Below, piece after piece: positions 54,292 to 64,000 of a stretch of DNA of 64,000 nt. The translations under genes were made by a program, and so were the position numbers. Every line of letters begins with the position of its first letter. Position 1 is the first letter of the stretch. This DNA comes from Rana temporaria (Eukaryota; Chordata; Amphibia; Anura; Ranidae). The notes under the pieces are model-generated. The model did not search any database. It saw only the letters and a list, made by a program, of their open reading frames with translations, and was not told the DNA's origin. The stretch lies in contig NC_053492.1 of NCBI RefSeq assembly GCF_905171775.1, positions 324,017,645 to 324,081,644 of the forward strand, in the 5' to 3' direction.

Positions 54292-57150
54292 TTATATTAT
54301 ATATTTAAAGTGGGACACATCCCACTCAAAGTTGAGCCCTGAAGGGCGTCTGGAATTAAGAATAAAAATCCATCGGACTTCTTGCCTGCACAGTATGTTA
54401 AATTTGTCCCCACCTCTAGCTGGTTTTGTGATTCTTTCTAGCCCTTGAATGACTAAACTAGAAGTGTCCTTGTCATGAGCAATGTTCCAATGTCGTGCGA
54501 CATTGGTGGCATGGTCTTTATTGATATCGTATAGGTGATCATAGAGGCGATCCTTAAGTCTTCTGGTTGTCCTACCAACATATTGTATTAAACAAAGTTT
54601 GCATGTGATCACATATACTACATATCGTGTGTTGCAATTAATGAAAGAATGTAGCTTGTGCGATTTCCCTGTAGAGGTGGAAGTAACAGTGTCCCCTTTT
54701 TGGATGAAAGGGCAGTATGTGCAACTGCGACCACCACATCTAAATCTTCCATTAAAAGATAACCAATTGGTGGGAGTGCGCCTACTGCAAAAAAGACTGG
54801 GGGATAACAAACTGCTGAGGGATGGAGCCCTCCTGGATACAGTGCGGACACCTCCTTTTAAAATTTCACAATAAATAGGGTCATTAGACAAAATTGGAAG
54901 ATATTTGGTGACAATCTTTTTTATTTTGTGAAACTCACTGCTGTATGGAGTAGAAAAAGTAGTGGTATAATTTTGATCTTTAAGCTTTTTTGTACGGCCC
55001 TGTCCGTCGTGACCAGGAAGTTTATCTAAGAGCAGTTATTTTCTTTGTACTCTCTTGGCTATTGATATGCCCCTATTTATTATGGCTCTTGGGTAACCCC
55101 TTTCCTTGAATCTATTGGACATGTGTATGACTTCCTGATCAAAGTCTGATTCTTTGCTGCAAAGCCTCCTCAATCTTAGGAATTGACCAACCGGGATACT
55201 GTTTATAGTATGTCCCGGATGGTTAGAATCAGCCCGTAGGAGGGTATTCCCAGCGCTGGGTTTCCTATAGAGGTTGGAAATAACTGTACTGTTTTCACCC
55301 GTCAGTGTGACATCTAGAAATTCTATGCATTTCTTATCTAGAACTCCAGTAAAATTTAAATTGAGTTGATTGTCATTCATATAGTTTAACCACTCCTGTA
55401 AATCTACATGTGGATCGGAAACAATAAACAAGAGGTCATCTATATAAACAAGTACTCTAACACTTATTGAAAAGGTAAGTCCATTCAACAAAAATAAAGC
55501 ACAACAGCGCTACTCTATAGGTGGTGTTATCACTCCCACCAAGCAGTCCAAAAATCAAAAATCAATGCTGAGAAGCAGATGAGAAATGTCCCAGAAGGAA
55601 TGTTGAAAAAGAAAGAAAAATAGCAGCGTGCACCATCCACCAAGACTTACCTTTTCAATAAGTGTTAGAGTACTTGTTTATATATGCTTTTCTTTCTAAA
55701 CAGCTGCTTTTGTTTAGGTTGTCTGCTATTCATTTAAGTTAACCTAAGATTTAGATCTTTTTTCTTTTACTCTAGGTTGTGTATAGGTATTCATCCAAGT
55801 GGCGCTAAGCAGTGTATTATAGGCCTTTTTTTACACTACTTTATTAAGAGGTCATCTATGTACCTGCAATAGAAAGCCGTGTCACTGCGGCGGGGGCTAC
55901 CAGGTCCAAAAATGCGGTGCCTCTCCCACCATCCCATGTAGAGGTTAGCTAAAGATGGTGAAAATTTGGCGCCCATCGAGGCACCGCACTTTTGGAGATA
56001 GTAGTCCCCGTCAAACATAAAGAAATTATGGGTGAGAAGATATTCCAAACATATCACAATAAATTCTTGGAGCAAGAGAGAAAAGCATCCCGATCTTTTC
56101 AAAAAGAAAGACACCGCTTGCAAAGCAAGGGTGTGTGGGATGTAGGAGTATAAATTGGACACATCACAAGTAATCCAGCAGAAATTCTCCTTCCACACAA
56201 AGTCTTCCATTTTGTAAAGCAGCTGTTTAGTATCCGGGTAGTTCCATAACTAAAGGTTGCAGTTGTTCATCCACCCATTGTCCTAGGCATTCGTTCAGAG
56301 AACCAATTCCTGCCACAATGGGCCTGCCTGTCAAAGGTGTAAGTCCCTTGTGTAACTTAGGGAGGTGATGAAAAATAGGCATAATCGGAAAATCAGGAAT
56401 AAGAGTGTCTTTATCTTTGATGGAAAAAATGCCTGTTGCAACCGCCCTGTCTAAAATAGAGGAGAGTTCTCCTTTAAAGGGTTCCGTGGGGTCACCTTTG
56501 AGTTTCTGGTAGGTTTTAATGTCAGAGAGCTGGAGTAATGCTTCTGCCCTATAAGAAGTCGAATCTAGGACTACCACAACCCCACCTTTGTCAGCATTTT
56601 CTGATGACTATAGAGGGGTCTGATTTTAACCCCTCGAGGGATGCTTTTTCACCTGCAGTGAGGTTGTTGGTTTTGTCTTTTGTGATATTTTTTGCTAGGA
56701 GTGTAAGGTCTCTTTCAACCAGCTTTTGATATAAGTCCATGTCTTTACCCCTAGAACTAATTGGGTAAAAGTCTGATCGTGTCTTAAAAGAAACAGGATT
56801 AGGTTCAACATGAATCTCACTATCCATATTGACATCAGACTCTATGGCTATATCTGTCAAATCTAGTAAAGCACAAATATCAATGAAACAATTAGGGGAA
56901 GGAACGGACTCACCAGTTGATGACTTGTCTTCAGACAGCTTTGATTGATCACTCTCTTGTTCGGTGTAAAAATGTTTTTGCAAAGTCAGTGTCCGTGCCA
57001 GGCGGTTAACGTCCAAAATTGTGCCAAAGAGATCAAAGTGGTTTGAGGGGCAGAAATTCAAGCCCCTAGATAAAAGAGAAACATCGATATCAGATAAGGG
57101 ACGCGCCGACAAACCAGCTGCAGTCATTTCTGAAGTGGACATAGGATTTA
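54292..57150 (-). pseudogene. PLE-B left copy: RT and GIY-YIG endonuclease, broken
   Basis: Minus strand from about 57140 (MSTSEMTAAG). RT pieces are LLSRGLNFCPSNHFDLF, IVIR near 56600, a KGGVVVVLD-type DKG motif, IFHHLPKLHKG, GRPIVAGIGS, TCDVSNLYSYIP, GASMGAKFSPSLANLYM and YCRYIDDL. A 402-bp insert splits the YIDD motif region (55444-55845). The nuclease (54891-54292) has YVVYVITCKLCLIQYVGRTT and ends WDVSHFKYII. Frameshifts near 56580 and 56215 disable it. Confidence 0.88.
55444..55845 (-). mobile_element. 402-bp non-autonomous PLE-like insert
   Basis: Bounded by a 14-bp TSD AAGAGGTCATCTAT (55430-55443 and 55846-55859), with YIDD codons repeated on both sides. The first ~40 bases (around 55444-55482) recur inverted at 55648-55687. 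ACAGCGCT occurs near 55509, as in PLE-A and PLE-fragment ends. It has no coding capacity. Confidence 0.85.
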
Positions 57151-58001
57151 GCAGAACCCTAAAGGCTCCATCTGAGAATCCGCTTCGTTCCAGTAAAAGT
57201 TGTCTGCTGCAAGTCCCAGATGAGGATATATCCCTGAAATGCACCTTTCGCAGACTGGAAAGCCTTATGGCTAAGGAAATAAAAGCATTCTGGGATGTTA
57301 ACACTCTTAAGGAGTATTTATCACTGGAACAAATTCCTCGAGGACTACGCATCAAAAAGTTTCCAACCTTTGAGTTCCCCAATGAGGAGTCTAAATTGGA
57401 ATGGACTAATACCCTCTCAACATGTTCTTTTGAACTAATGAAAATCATTGTAGATTTCAAACAAAAGGAATTGGATAGAGTACAAAAGGAAATGATTCCC
57501 ATACAAATTGAACTCACTGAACAACAGAACTCACCTGGCTATAATGATCTGGACAGCCAGCTTAATAAAAGGATGGATAAGTTAGAAAGAAGTGTTATTG
57601 CCACCAAAAAAGAAAAACGCATCAGAGACCAATCGGATTATGACAGCAACAATGTGTACATTTGGAAGAAACCAGCTTTTCACACCAATCGCTCAAGGAG
57701 ATCCACATCCAAAAAGCGAGTGAGCTTTTCTGACACAGAGGGGGAACCCTTGAATGACACGATGGCAGCCACTGGATCAGATTCTTTTTCGGACAACAGT
57801 CCGGATCTTGAACATACACCAAAAGGAAACGTCATGCCTTTAAACCAGGGCGGCCGTGGCCGCAACAAGAAGGGAAAAAAGAAAGGCACAAAACAAGAAG
57901 AGGGGGGAGGAAAAATAAAAGAGCCCAATGGAAATCGCTATCCACTTCGGGGTCGCAAACAGGTAGGGAGACCGCCGCTCCAGGTGAGCACAGGCAGGTA
58001 A
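57150..58001 (+). pseudogene. PLE-B N-terminal coding region (right-hand copy)
   Basis: Plus-strand frame, real PLE sequence from about SCLLQVPDEDIS. FRRLESLMAKEIKAFWDV and PRGLRIKKFPTFEFPNEE match the pattern of the PLE-A N-terminal region. Later parts are charged and low-complexity (DLDSQLNKRMDKLERS, RGRNKKGKKKGTKQE), ending PPLQVSTGR. The first 40 codons of the open frame are antisense to the left RT copy. This block marks the inversion joint. The function of this PLE domain is unknown. Confidence 0.7.
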
Positions 58002-58335
58002 TCAATGTCCACTCAGGAATCACACGGGTTCTGGCAATGCATAGAATTAAGCAGGTGGGAGAATGGATGGACAGCCGCACTCCAAAAAGTCTTGTTGAAA
58101 AAAGACGTGCTCTTTATTGTAAAAAGGAAAAAATGCACAGCACACAACAGCATACAGTGGGATAGACAGCTGACGCGTTTTGCATTAACAACTAATGCTT
58201 AGTCAGCATGCCTTTAAACCAGGGCAGCCGTGGCCGCAACAAGAAGGGAAAAAAGAAAGGCACAAAACAAGAAGAGGGGGGAGGAAAAATAAAAGAGCCC
58301 AATGGAAATCTCTATCCACTTCGGGGTCGCAAACA
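57833..58335 (+). repeat. 129-bp direct repeat flanking a 245-bp PLE terminal segment
   Basis: 57833-57961 and 58207-58335 are near-identical 129-bp copies of PLE-B coding sequence (from CATGCCTTTAAACCAGG to GGGGTCGCAAACA). Between them, 57962-58206 resembles a PLE terminus in minus orientation (GCCGCACTCC, CTTTATT, GCTGACGCGTTTTGCAT). Either an unusually long target duplication or a template switch made this. Confidence 0.75.
58168..58208 (-). ncRNA. Decayed hammerhead-like motif in the 245-bp segment
   Basis: Sense strand: CTGACTA, stem GCATTA/TAATGC with GTTGT loop, AAAAC, GC, GTC, AGCTG. Compared with CTGANGA...GAAAC..GTC two core bases differ (G to T and G to A), and the stem I strand upstream was lost at the segment boundary. 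Confidence 0.45.
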
Positions 58336-58350
58336 ATAGAAAGACACAAT

Positions 58351-60926
58351 GGGCCTGATTCCCAAAAAAGCTGCCTAACTTAACTTTCAGCAGTTAAGTT
58401 ACACTGACTTAAAATCTCTACCTAAGTGCCTGATCCACAAAGCACTTACCTAGAAATTTCAGGCCGTGTAACTTAAGTGCCGCCATCGCAAGGCGGTCCT
58501 CCTCTCCGGGGGGCGTTTAAAATTTAAATGAGGCGCGCTCCCGCGCCGGCCGTACTGCGCATGCGTGTGACGTAATTTTCCCGACGTGCAGCGCATGAAC
58601 GTAATTGACGCCGGGCGGCTTTGTGGATTGGGACGGGACCCTAAAGTTGCGACGGGTGAAAAAAAATAGACGCGCCGGGAAAACAAATAATTTTAAAAAA
58701 AAATGACAGCGTCGCTCAGCATGCATTCCTGAGAGGGAGAACTCCATGCCAATTTTCAAAGAAAAAAACGGCATGGGTTCCCCCCCCAGGAGCATACCAG
58801 GCCCTTAGGTCTGGTATGGGTTGTAAGGAGACCCCCCCATGCCGAAAATTCGACGTAGGGGGTCCCCCTACAATCCATACCAGACCCGTATCCAGAGCAC
58901 GCTACCCGGCCGGTCAGGAAGGGAGTGGGGACGAGCGAGCGCCCCCCCCCTCCTGAGCCGTGCCAGGCCGCATGCCCTCAACATGGGGGGGTTGGGTGCT
59001 CTGGGGCAGGGGGGCGCACTGCGGGCCCCCCCACCCCAGAGCACCCTGTCCCCATGTTGATGAGGACAGGACCTCTTCCCGACAACCCTTGCCGTTGGTT
59101 GTCGGGGTCTGCGGGCGGGGGCTTATCGGAATCTGGGAGTCCCCTCAAATAAGGGGGCCCCCAGATACCGGCCCCCCACCCTAAGTGAATGGATATGGGG
59201 TACATCGTACCCCTACCCATTCACCTGGAGGCAAAAAGTAAAAGTTATTAAACACACAACACAAGGGTTTTTAAAATAATTTATTATTCTGCTCCGGAGG
59301 CCCCCCCTGTCTTCTTTATTAGCTCTATTATCAGGGGGGGCTTCTTCTTCCACTCTCCGGGGGTCTTCTTCCACTCTCCGGGGGTCTTCTTCCACTCTCC
59401 GGGGGGGGTTTCTTCTTCCGCTCTCCGGGGGGGGCTTCTCCGCTCTCCGGGGGTCTTCTTCTCTCTTCGCCGCTCTCCGCTGTTGACTCGGCGAACCCCG
59501 GTTCTTCTCCAGCTGTCCGGTGCCTTCTTCTTCAGCGCTGGCTGCCTGCTATCTTTGTGTGTTAGCTCAATTAGTAACAGGCAGCCAGCGCGGTCTTCTG
59601 TGACGTCATGTTCTTCTTCTCCCCTCTTCCGATGTTGACTCGTCGCCTCTTGTCGCTGTAATGATGGAAGCGCGCCTTGCATCCCATTTATATAGGCATC
59701 ACCGTCCCATCATGCTCCGGTAGGTACCCACGTGGTGGGTGCACGTGGGTAGGCAGCCAGCGCTGAAGAAGAAGGCACCGGACAGCTGGAGAAGAACCGG
59801 GGTTCGCCGAGTCAACAGCGGAGAGCGGCGAAGAGAGAAGAAGACCCCCGGAGAGCGGAGAAGCCCCCCCCCGGAGAGCGGAAGAAGAAACCCCCCCCGG
59901 AGAGTGGAAGAAGACCCCCGGAGAGTGGAAGAAGACCCCCGGAGAGTGGAAGAAGAAGCCCCCCCTGGTAATAGAGCTAATAAAGAAGACAGGGGGGGCC
60001 TCCGGAGCAGAATAATAAATTATTTTAAAAACCCTTGTGTTGTGTGTTTAATAACTTTTACTTTTTGCCTCCAGGTGAATGGGTAGGGGTACGATGTACC
60101 CCATATCCATTCACTTAGGGTGGGGGGCCGGTATCTGGGGGCCCCCTTATTTGAGGGGACTCCCAGATTCCGATAAGCCCCCGCCCGCAGACCCCGACAA
60201 CCAACGGCAAGAGTTGTCAGGAAGAGGTCCTGTCCTCATCAACATGGGGACAGGGTGCTCTGGGGTGGGGGGGCCCGCAGTGCGCCCCCCTGCCCCAGAG
60301 CACCCAACCCCCCCATGTTGAGGGCATGCGGCCTGGCACGGCTCAGGAGGGGGGGGGCGCTCGCTCGTCCCCACTCCCTTCCTGACCGGCCGGGTAGCGT
60401 GCTCTGGATACGGGTCTGGTATGGATTGTAGGGGGACCCCCTACGTCGAATTTTCGGCATGGGGGGGTCTCCTTACAACCCATACCAGACCTAAGGGCCT
60501 GGTATGCTCCTGGGGGGGGAACCCATGCCGTTTTTTTCTTTGAAAATTGGCATGGAGTTCTCCCTCGGGAATGTATACCAAATGCCGTCGCTTGAATGGG
60601 CCTTTACAAGGTGTGACTAACTTTCCACATTGTAAAACCAGCCCTAGTTTTGCGCAGGCAAAATCGGAACTTATGCAGAAATCACAGTGCTGGAAAGCGT
60701 TGTGGATCTGCTTAAGTCCTCATTTGCATACTCAAAGCTGCATTTCCATGAGAAATGCCCCCAGTGGCGGATGCGGTACTGCATCCTAAGATCTGACCGT
60801 GTAAGTGTCTTACACATGTCAGATTTTCTGCCTAACTTTGGAAAAAGCCTTTTGAGGATCGTTTCCAAAGTTAGGCACAGACTGAACAGCAGTTAAGTCT
60901 GCGTATCTCTTTTGGGAATCAGGCCC
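58351..60926. mobile_element. Harbinger-like fold-back element with 827-bp arms
   Basis: Ends GGGCCTGATTCCCAAAA and TTTTGGGAATCAGGCCC, with 3-bp TSD AAT (58348-58350 and 60927-60929), fit PIF/Harbinger MITEs. Two 827-bp arms (58722-59548 and 59751-60577) are inverted and nearly identical, with a 202-bp spacer that includes TTATATAGG. The arms are CpG- and G-run-rich and open in several frames, but no transposase or known domain is present. Confidence 0.85.
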
Positions 60927-62334
60927 AATGTCACCAATTTGTCGGCGCGTCCATTATCTGATATCAATGTTTCTCTTTTATCTAGGGGCTTGAATTTCTG
61001 CCCCTCAAACCACTTTGATCTCTTTGGCACAATTTTGGACGTTAACCGCCTGGCACGGACACTGACACTTACCCAATTAGTTCTAGGGGTAAAGACATGG
61101 ACTTATATCAAAAGCTGGTTGAAAGAGACCTTACACTCCTCGCAAAAAATATCACAAAAGACAAAACCAACAACCTCACTGCAGGTGAAAAGGCATCCCT
61201 TGAGGGGTTAAAATCAGACCCCTCTATAGTCATCAGAAATGCTGACAAAGGTGAGGTTGTGGTAGTCCTAGATGCGACTTCTTATAGGGCAGAAGCATTA
61301 CGCCAGCTCTCTGACATTAAAACCTACCAGAAACTCAAAGGTGACCCCACGGAACCCTTTAAAAGAGAACTCTCCTCTATTTTCGACAAGGCGGTTGCAA
61401 CAGGCATTTTTTCCATCAAAGATAAAGACACTCTTATTCCTGATTTTCCGATTATGCCTATTTTTCATCACCTCCCTAAGTTACACAAGGGACTTACACC
61501 TTTGTCATACACATGTCCAATAGATTCAAGGAAAGGGGTTACCCAAGAGCCATAATAAATAGGGGCATATCAATAGCCAAGAGAGTACAAAGAAAATAAC
61601 TGCTCTTAGATAAACTTCCTGGTCACGACGGACAGGGCCGTACAAAAAAGCTTAAAGATCAAAATTATACCACTACTTTTTCTACTCCATACAGCAGTGA
61701 GTTTCACAAAATAAAAAAGATTGTCGCCAAATATCTTCCAATTTTGTCTAATGACCCTATTTATTGTGAAATTTTAAAAGGAGGTGTCCGCACTGTATCC
61801 AGGAGGGCTCCATCCCTCAGCAGTTTGTTATCCCCCAGTCTTTTTTGCAGTAGGCCCACTCCCACCAATTGGTTATCTTTTAATGGAACATTTAGATGTG
61901 GTGGTCGCAGTTGCACATACTGCCCTTTCATCCAAAAAGGGGACACTGTTACTTCCACTTCTACAGGGAAATCGCACAAGCTACATTCTTTCATTAATTG
62001 CAACACACGATATGTAGTATATGTGATCACATGCAAACTTTGTTTAATACAATATGTTGGTAGGACAACCAGAAGACTTAAGGATCGCCTCTATGATCAC
62101 CTATACGATATCGATAAAGACCATGCCACCAATGTCGCACGGCATTGGAACATTGCTCATGACAAGGACACTTCTAGTTTAGTCATTCAAGGGCTAGAAA
62201 GAATCACAAAACCAGCTAGAGGTGGGGACAAATTTAACATACTGTGCAGGCAAGAAGTCCGATGGATTTTTATTCTTAATTCCAGACGCCCTTCAGGGCT
62301 CAACTTTGAGTGGGATGTGTCCCACTTTTATTAG
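60927..62334 (+). pseudogene. PLE-B right copy: RT with core deleted, endonuclease intact
   Basis: Begins in the RT N-terminus (SLLSRGLNFCPSNHFDLF, NADKGEVVVVLD, IFHHLPKLHKG). About 0.8 kb covering the catalytic RT motifs is missing at 61503/61504, and about 0.2 kb is missing near 61068. The GIY-YIG domain (61744-62334) is open, with YVVYVITCKLCLIQYVGRTT and stop after WDVSHFY. It differs from the left copy at few residues. Confidence 0.88.
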
Positions 62335-63493
62335 TTGGGCCTGGCTGGTTCACATGATCATTCCATACCCCATTATACCCCATTATATATGAAACATATA
62401 ATTTTCTGTTTTGTTTCAGATATTCTTATTGTATATACTTCTTTCCTTTGGCCACATTTTTCTGATCACTTTTTCTCAAAACGTTTTCTCTTTTTGGGGA
62501 CATTAGGAACATTGCGGCTCCTTTATCACCCTTCTTTCTAAATAGGCACTAATTTTGTGCCTCAATTTAAATATATAATATACAAAATAGAAGATAAATG
62601 ATAGTGGAGCTTTCCAACAGGTTCTGCCCTTGACACATACCGCTGCGTCATTTCAGGTTTGGTTTTTGCTCATTATGTCATTTTTTTAAGAAAGGTTTTT
62701 TTTTTTTGGAGCATATATATTGCTTCCTTTTTTCTTTCTTTTTATATAGACATTACAATGACTATATACGTTTATTAATGACATGCAAACCAGAAATGCG
62801 CAGCGACATAGTGCATGGTATCATAACCACACATATACCATTTTAATTAAAATATCGTATTTTTATACATATAAATGTTGTTTGTTTTTAGACATACAAA
62901 AGGCTGCAGTCTTCAGAATTTCCACATTCTTTATTTATTGCCTATTTCACCCTATAGCCACATATGTCTACTTCACAACCTTTTTATAATGTCACACAAA
63001 ATGTATTATTATTTGTTTTATTTGTTGTTGTTCATTCATCCTTTTCACTGGTTATGACATATATATGTGTCTCACACATGGGGTCTCTCCTCTTTTTTTC
63101 TTTCTCTTGTTTGGTTTCACCATCAAGAGTTTGAGAAATTAGATTTTTTTATTCACAAATCTTTTTTAATCTCATACACAGGAGCACCTCATGTGTGATA
63201 CATCAAGGAAAATGGTGTTCCTTTGACTAATGATCACCTGGGAACGTTTGGTGAAACGCCCCATTCACCTCTTTCTCTCCCCTATTTAAGCACACTTTGG
63301 TCATTTGTTCACTAGCTACGAGTAAGCATCACAGGATGCGAAACATGTCAGCTCTTTTTTCCTAATCCACTTCTTGGTTGACTGCATGAATTTTGGCTGT
63401 TTTTTCCATTTGAATTTTTGTTGTTTTTTCATGTTTTGAATAAAGACATAGTTTTTTGAGGAGTGCGGCAATCCAGGATTTTTCTTTCATCTC
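62335..63493 (+). other. PLE-B right copy 3' region
   Basis: Non-coding. 62335-62564 has no counterpart in the left copy and begins with a 21-bp match to 46287-46307, so it may be a small insertion, or the left copy may have a deletion. The rest mirrors 53390-54291. Confidence 0.7.
63311..63355 (+). ncRNA. Hammerhead-like remnant, PLE-B right copy
   Basis: CTACGAG, stem II GCATC/GATGC, GAAAC, AT, GTC, AGC. It matches the left copy except at the variable core position (C against T). It lacks the same core G as the left copy, so that loss predates the pair. Confidence 0.45.
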
Positions 63494-63804
63494 AATATGC
63501 TAATTAGGTAGATACGCCGATTCAGAAACGTACGTCCGGCCGGCGCATTTTTTACGTCGTTTACGTTAGTCTTTTTCTGGCGTAAAGTTACCCCTGCTAT
63601 ATGAGGCATAGCCAATGTTAAGTATGGACGTCGTTCCTGCGTCGAGTTTTGAAAATTTTACGTCGTTTGCCTAAGTCGTTCGCGAATAGGGCTGTACGTA
63701 AGTTACGTTCACGTCTAAAGCAATGACGATTTGCGGCGTAATTTCGAGCATGCGCACTGTGATTTTTTCACGAACGGCGCTATGTTTTTTGTTTTCTCTT
63801 CTAG

Positions 63805-64000
63805 AAATTTCTGGAATATGCATAAGCTCAAAGATCCCGATACCATGATGCACGTCATTGAGAAATATTGGGAACTAAAATGCTTGTGGGAAATAAAAAA
63901 AAAACTACTATCATAATAAAAATGTCCGAAGGACAACAATTGACCATTTGGTCACTTATACAGTATGCAGACCTGGTATCAGAGCTGACTTCCACCATGA
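63805..64000 (+). pseudogene. MADF-type exon of the Harbinger-like element, partial
   Basis: After a strong acceptor (TTTTCTCTTCTAG) the exon reads MHKLKDPDTMMHVIEKYWEL and then CLWEI, the first helix of a MADF DNA-binding domain. A one-base change in a run of ten A's shifts frame, after which HNKNVRRTTIDHLV, also MADF-like, follows and runs off the window. Harbinger elements encode Myb/MADF-type helper proteins. Confidence 0.6.

Larger units (their letters stand above)
53297..63493. mobile_element. PLE-B: head-to-head inverted PLE pair with one TSD
   Basis: The 10.2-kb insert lies between 13-bp copies of AATATGCTAATTA (53284-53296 and 63494-63506). A minus-strand PLE copy (57.1 down to 53.4 kb) and a plus-strand copy (from 57.2 kb to 63.5 kb, interrupted) have their 3' ends outward and 5' sides joined near 57110-57220. 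Terminal sequences agree: GATGAAAGAAAAATCCTGGA at 53384-53403 is mirrored at the right end. Inside are a 402-bp PLE-derived insert, a 245-bp terminal-repeat insert and a fold-back Harbinger-like element. Confidence 0.85.
53071..64000 (+). mobile_element. Harbinger-like element, split by PLE-B, right end outside window
   Basis: Starts GGGCCAGATTCAGAAAGGAG, a terminus of the GGGCCNGATTC type seen again in 58351-60926. A 16-bp-stem hairpin follows (AGATACAACGGCGTAT and its complement, 53089-53128). The left part ends AATATGCTAATTA (53284-53296); the same 13 bases at 63494-63506 lead into CpG-rich sequence and a MADF-type exon. Removing PLE-B gives a continuous element. The right terminus lies beyond the window. 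Confidence 0.7.

Noticed and set aside
57021..57150. Start of the PLE-B N-terminal protein at 57021
   Set aside because: The first ~40 codons are the antisense of the left RT copy; true PLE sequence starts near the inversion joint.

Overview
This is repeat-rich eukaryotic DNA with no recognisable host gene. The mix of elements points to a large-genome vertebrate, most likely an anuran amphibian and perhaps a ranid frog: chromodomain Ty3/Gypsy elements, several L1-like LINEs, GIY-YIG Penelope-like elements (PLEs), hAT, Harbinger and TTAA-type DNA transposons. The organism call is an inference from repeat content, not from a host gene.

Positions 1-49983 form one nested insertion built on a plus-strand Ty3/Gypsy chromovirus (gypsy1; gag remnant 1-252, 3' LTR ending 49983). 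Four elements entered it: LINE1 (253-6994, 16-bp target-site duplication, TSD), LINE2 (8940-39329, 15-bp TSD), gypsy2 (39425-44848, TSD AATGG) and a hAT element (46220-49351, 8-bp TSD). LINE2 itself holds a PLE fragment with inverted ends (9833-11508), gypsy3 (15006-20161, TSD GTACC) and PLE-A (20762-37330, 15-bp TSD). PLE-A holds LINE3 (23064-34658, 14-bp TSD), and LINE3 holds a TTAA-type DNA transposon (30356-33980) with a 1.3-kb minisatellite. The hAT holds a second hAT (46998-47750), which holds a small TA-flanked MITE. Removing the inserts leaves plausible full-length parents: about 7.0 kb for LINE2, 5.0 kb for PLE-A and 8.0 kb for LINE3.

Positions 49984-53070 hold a three-exon gene for a Myb/SANT-like protein of Harbinger type (51128-52478, minus strand) whose splice phases all agree. 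From 53071 to the window end lies a second Harbinger-like element. It carries a MADF-type exon near 63.8 kb and is split by a 10.2-kb PLE-B insertion with a 13-bp TSD. PLE-B is a head-to-head inverted pair. Between its copies sits a fold-back Harbinger-like element (58351-60926) with two 827-bp palindromic arms.

Almost every retroelement ORF is broken by stops or frameshifts. The best preserved units are gypsy2 (one nonsense codon, one in-frame deletion, LTRs differing at 3 of 706 positions), gypsy3 (shared LTR sequence identical over 299 bp), LINE1 ORF1 and the Myb/SANT-like gene. The most notable RNA signal is a hammerhead-ribozyme fold at 10898-10950 in the 3' region of a PLE fragment.
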